A stretch of DNA of 17,385 bases from an uncultured Bacteroidota bacterium (GTDB lineage: Bacteria; Bacteroidota; Bacteroidia; Chitinophagales; Chitinophagaceae), in NCBI GenBank assembly GCA_903933765.1, contig CAIZLI010000002.1, forward strand, positions 1-17,385, given 5' to 3'. Positions 14,973 to 17,385 of this stretch are shown piece by piece; position 1 is the first letter of the stretch, and the number at the start of each line of letters is the position of its first letter. A program made the position numbers and the translations under genes. The notes beneath the pieces were generated by a model, which saw only the letters and a list, made by a program, of their open reading frames with translations, ran no database searches and was not told the origin of the DNA.

Positions 14973-15961
14973 TGAATATACTATACGCAGTTCAAGGTAC
15001 TGGGAATGGACATATAAGTAGAGCCATTCAACTCTATCCATTTTTAAAGAATTATGGTAATGTGGACTTTTTTATTAGTGGATCAAATGCTGATCTTAAA
15101 ACAGATTTGCCAGTTATTGGAAGAAGCAAAGGAATTAGCCTTTTTTATAAAGCGACTGGAGGTTTAGACTATCTTAAAATAGTTAAATCTTTTTCATTGA
15201 GCATTTTTTTAGATGCCTACAAGTTACCAGTCAAAAATTATGATTTAGTGATCAATGATTTTGATTTTGTGACTTCACTAGCTTGCTTATTTAGGAAAAA
15301 AAAGAGTGTGCAGTTTGGACATCAAGCAAGCTTTCAAAGTAGTAAAACACCAAGAGCAAAAAAAAATAATCTCATTGGCGAGTTTGTCTTAAAGCATTTT
15401 GTAAAAAGTACACATTATCTGGGCTTGCATTTTAAGTCCTACGATGATGCAGTGTTTAATCCAATTATTAAACAAGAAATCATTGATGCAACACCAACAG
15501 ATGATGGACATATATCTGTGTACTTACCTCATTATGCTATTGCTTATTTAGAACCCTATTTTTTAGCAGCACCAAATTATCATTTCGAAGTGTTTAGTGC
15601 CGAAGTGACATCCATTAGAAATTATAAAAATATTATATACTTCCCCATCAGTAATAGTGGGTTTACCAAAAGTATGATCAGATCACATGCAGTCATTACT
15701 GGCGGCGGTTTTGAGACACCAGCGGAGGCAATGTATATGAATAAGAAAGTGTTAAGCATACCAATTGCAAAGCATTATGAGCAATTATCCAATGCGGCAG
15801 CACTTTCTGAACTTGGTGTAAAAGTAATATTACATATTGACCAAGGCTTTAACGCTATATTTACCGATTGGATTCAAAATACCAATCCTGTCAAATTAGA
15901 TTTAACCCATTCCACAAAAGAAATTGTAGCACAATTAATCAATCAAACAAAAAATAGCTAA
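14972..15961 (+). CDS. GT-B glycosyltransferase family protein (MurG/GT28-like fold)
   Basis: A 329-residue putative glycosyltransferase with a two-domain GT-B layout. The N-terminal domain starts with MNILYAVQGTGNGHISRA (1-18), the glycine-rich GxGNGHxxRA acceptor-side loop seen in MurG-like enzymes, followed by a short strand and DLVINDFDF (91-99). The C-terminal domain has the nucleotide-sugar loop SHAVITGGGFETPAEAMYMN (238-257) and PIAKHYEQLSNAAAL (264-278), the pattern of UDP-sugar-binding GT28-type C-terminal domains. It has no signal peptide and would act at the cytoplasmic face of the membrane. It is coupled to the LpxH-like phosphoesterase by a one-base overlap and followed after 2 bp by a small repeat protein. 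Donor and acceptor cannot be deduced. Confidence 0.75.
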   Translation: MNILYAVQGTGNGHISRAIQLYPFLKNYGNVDFFISGSNADLKTDLPVIGRSKGISLFYKATGGLDYLKIVKSFSLSIFLDAYKLPVKNYDLVINDFDFVTSLACLFRKKKSVQFGHQASFQSSKTPRAKKNNLIGEFVLKHFVKSTHYLGLHFKSYDDAVFNPIIKQEIIDATPTDDGHISVYLPHYAIAYLEPYFLAAPNYHFEVFSAEVTSIRNYKNIIYFPISNSGFTKSMIRSHAVITGGGFETPAEAMYMNKKVLSIPIAKHYEQLSNAAALSELGVKVILHIDQGFNAIFTDWIQNTNPVKLDLTHSTKEIVAQLINQTKNS

Positions 15962-15963
15962 AC

Positions 15964-16308
15964 ATGTACAAAATCTTAAACCAAGACAACGACACAGTTG
16001 CGTATATTCAGAATATGATGATTCTGAATAAAAAAAGAGAAAAAGTAATTGGCTTAGTGATTGGAGATTGTTTTTTTGGAAACGACAATAAAGTGATTGG
16101 AAAAATTATTGATCAAAAAGTGTATTTATTAAATGGTGATATCATTGGCACAATCGAAGCCAATAAAGATAAAAAAGATCCGGAGCTTAAAAAAGCATTG
16201 ATGCTAGAAGCCTGGGAAATCTTAAGTAATATCAAAAGTCACACTTCTGATTGGATTACTATTTCAAAAAAATGGTCCAAAAAATCATTCATCGAAGTTT
16301 TGCTTTAA
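15964..16308 (+). CDS. Small protein with 16-residue repeats, resembling 4-fold beta-flower proteins
   Basis: A 114-residue protein of unknown function. Residues 12-75 form a regular repeat with a period of 16 residues, starting at V12, V28, V44 and I60: the units begin VAYI, VIGLV, VIGKI and IIGTI, and alternate short hydrophobic strands with turns rich in N, D, G and K. This resembles the four-bladed '4-fold beta flower' proteins of Bacteroidota, a name assigned here from memory only. The tail (about 70-114) is helical and basic, with tryptophans at 83, 96 and 104. It has no signal peptide. The start lies 2 bp after the glycosyltransferase stop, so it is probably part of the same transcript. 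It converges on the VF530-type gene with a 7-bp gap. Confidence 0.6.
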   Translation: MYKILNQDNDTVAYIQNMMILNKKREKVIGLVIGDCFFGNDNKVIGKIIDQKVYLLNGDIIGTIEANKDKKDPELKKALMLEAWEILSNIKSHTSDWITISKKWSKKSFIEVLL

Positions 16309-16315
16309 TCAAATT

Positions 16316-16531
16316 TTAACTCACCATTCTAATATACAATTCCTCTACTTTTTTTCGAGCCCAGGGCGTTTTGCGTAAAAATTTTAAGCTGGATTGAATG
16401 CTTGGATCAATATTGAAACAATTAATTGGGATATGTTGTCCTAAATCCTCCCATCCAAAATGTTGCACTAAGGCTTCCACAATAAAAGCAAGTGTTTTTC
16501 CGTGCAAAGGATCTTTATGCGGTTGTTCCAT
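16316..16531 (-). CDS. VF530-like (DUF2132) small protein
   Basis: A 71-residue protein. The ATG at 16531 is preferred over a TTG at 16537. The sequence [20 protein letters not shown], then [20 protein letters not shown] and ARKKVEELY, matches the very conserved DUF2132/VF530 family, a small helical domain named after a Vibrio fischeri protein and annotated as putative DNA-binding; its function in the cell is not established. The basic [14 protein letters not shown] segment could contact nucleic acid. It lies on the minus strand between two plus-strand genes: 25 bp separate its start from that of the pseudouridine synthase, and it converges on the repeat protein. The family assignment is strong; the function is open. 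Confidence 0.85.
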   Translation of the reverse strand: MEQPHKDPLHGKTLAFIVEALVQHFGWEDLGQHIPINCFNIDPSIQSSLKFLRKTPWARKKVEELYIRMVS

Positions 16532-16551
16532 ACACAATATTAAGTAATTTG
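16523..16551 (+). promoter_or_regulatory. Possible promoter for the pseudouridine synthase
   Basis: TAATTTG at 16545-16551 is a one-base-shortened version of TAnnTTTG, and TTG at 16523-16525 lies 19 bp upstream, the usual -33 spacing. A start point would fall almost on the ATG at 16557, implying a nearly leaderless message. The call rests on pattern only. Confidence 0.25.
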
Positions 16552-16556
16552 CTGCT

Positions 16557-17147
16557 ATGAATGCGCATCGTTACTTTTTATTGAACAAGCCAATGAATAT
16601 GGTATCTCAGTTTGTAAGTACGCATCAAGTTAATTTACTTTCAAATATTAATTTTGATTTTCCAGAGGGCACACATGCTATTGGTAGACTCGACCAAATG
16701 TCAGAAGGTTTATTGTTATTAACGACCAATAAAAAAGTGACAAAATTATTATTTCAAGGGATTCGTCCACATGTGAGGACCTATTTAGTGCAGGTAAAAA
16801 ATAAAGTTAGTGCTGACACTTTAAAACAGTTGCGCACTGGCGTAAACATATCTGCTTCGAATGGCGCTACTTATACCACTGCCCCTTGTCATGTTGATTT
16901 AATTGATCCTCCAAAACACTTATGGGATAACGGCTTACAGCTACATGAAAATCAACAATCGGATTGGCTGCGTATCAATTTAACGGAGGGTAAATTTCAC
17001 CAAGTACGTAAAATGGTGGCAGCAATGCATCATCGATGTATACGTTTAGTAAGATGGTCGATAGAGGAATTAACTGTTGCATCCATTGCGCCCGGCAAAG
17101 TGCAAGAAGTAAGCGAGGAATATTTTTTTAAAGCTTTGAATTTGTAA
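16557..17147 (+). CDS. Pseudouridine synthase, RsuA/RluB/E/F family (RluE-like)
   Basis: A 196-residue RNA-modifying enzyme that isomerises uridine in ribosomal RNA. The catalytic motif is [16 protein letters not shown] (41-56) with Asp46 as the nucleophile. RTYLVQV (74-80) corresponds to the conserved KxYxV strand, and the C-terminal block [14 protein letters not shown] followed by [10 protein letters not shown] is the family's RNA-binding/active-site end. No N-terminal S4 domain is present, as in RluE, which acts on 23S rRNA; which uridine this enzyme modifies cannot be read from sequence. The protein starts almost directly with the YFLLNKP strand typical of the catalytic domain. Its stop is one base from the end of the convergent dehydratase-like gene. 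Confidence 0.88.
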   Translation: MNAHRYFLLNKPMNMVSQFVSTHQVNLLSNINFDFPEGTHAIGRLDQMSEGLLLLTTNKKVTKLLFQGIRPHVRTYLVQVKNKVSADTLKQLRTGVNISASNGATYTTAPCHVDLIDPPKHLWDNGLQLHENQQSDWLRINLTEGKFHQVRKMVAAMHHRCIRLVRWSIEELTVASIAPGKVQEVSEEYFFKALNL

Positions 17148-17148
17148 A

Positions 17149-17385
17149 TTAAAACCAATCTTTAAACTTACTCAAGTCCACATTACCTCCTGTTAAAATA
17201 ATACCCACTTTTTTACCTTTAAACAAGTCTGCATTTTTTAACACAGCAGCTAAAGGAACCGCACAACTAGGCTCAATAATGATTTTCATTCTTTCATAGA
17301 CCAATCTTAAAGCGGCTTTTATTTCATCTTCTGAAACTAAAATAATATCAGCAACATGTGCTTTAATAATCTCAAGGGTGCGTTC
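17149..17385 (-). CDS. Serine/threonine dehydratase-like PLP enzyme, C-terminal fragment (cut by window edge)
   Basis: The minus strand from 17385 to the stop at 17149-17151 is open and encodes 78 residues of the C-terminal end of a fold-type II PLP enzyme. Visible are ILVSEDEIKAALRLVYERMK, IIEPSCAVPLAAVL and VGIILTGGNVDL, which match the end of threonine/serine dehydratases and serine racemase-like enzymes (including 3-hydroxyaspartate ammonia-lyases). The LTGGN segment lies by the PLP pyridine nitrogen in this family. There is no ACT regulatory domain; the protein ends at KDWF, so it is the short catabolic or racemase type, not the feedback-regulated IlvA. The PLP lysine and glycine loop lie outside the window. 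The missing N-terminal part prevents a finer call. Confidence 0.85.
   Translation of the reverse strand, partial: ERTLEIIKAHVADIILVSEDEIKAALRLVYERMKIIIEPSCAVPLAAVLKNADLFKGKKVGIILTGGNVDLSKFKDWF

Noticed and set aside
1..17385. CRISPR array, insertion sequence, prophage or toxin-antitoxin module
   Set aside because: No repeat-spacer pattern, transposase, integrase, terminal inverted repeats or toxin-like small gene pair was seen on either strand.

Overview
The window is chromosomal DNA from a member of the Bacteroidota, most likely a Chitinophagaceae-type bacterium. The reasons are: AT-rich DNA; tightly packed genes without clear Shine-Dalgarno sequences; intergenic boxes resembling the Bacteroidota -7 element TAnnTTTG; a DUF5690-type membrane protein beside a TIGR03364-type FAD oxidoreductase; and a fused RibBA plus a paired ppk1-ppx. 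The assignment is inference from gene content and sequence style; no database search was possible.

Layout. (1) 1-2869, plus strand: the tail of a DUF5690-like membrane protein, whose upstream part is broken across frames, followed by three genes of a putative phosphonate-catabolism cluster: an FAD-dependent oxidoreductase, a PhnZ-like HD-domain protein and a PhnX-like HAD hydrolase. (2) 2912-7537, plus strand: an exported serine hydrolase, then nadC-nadA-nadB, the complete de novo route from aspartate to nicotinate mononucleotide. (3) 7590-10993: riboflavin biosynthesis. ribD is on the minus strand and divergent from ribE-ribBA-ribH on the plus strand, with only 41 bp between them. (4) 11041-13989, minus strand: ppk1-ppx, polyphosphate synthesis and hydrolysis. 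(5) 14127-16308, plus strand: an LpxH-like metallophosphoesterase, a GT-B glycosyltransferase and a small repeat protein. (6) 16316-17385: a VF530-type small protein (minus), an RsuA-family pseudouridine synthase (plus) and the C-terminal end of a serine/threonine dehydratase-like PLP enzyme (minus, cut by the window edge).

How the genes fit together. The phosphonate cluster would deaminate an aminoethylphosphonate oxidatively and release phosphate with one or both of its C-P bond-cleaving candidates. The next blocks make NAD and riboflavin, precursors of cofactors used by the flavoenzymes here (the FAD oxidoreductase and NadB). The ppk1-ppx pair stores and releases phosphate. That these blocks cooperate is inference, because they are separate transcription units.

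The most interesting region is the phosphonate cluster. It carries two unrelated C-P cleaving enzyme types side by side, each with its catalytic residues in place, yet shows neither the usual transaminase (PhnW) nor the usual hydroxylase (PhnY) within the window. No mobile element, CRISPR array, rRNA or tRNA was seen. There is no gene-free stretch above 300 bases; the longest gap is the 137-bp divergent region at 13990-14126.
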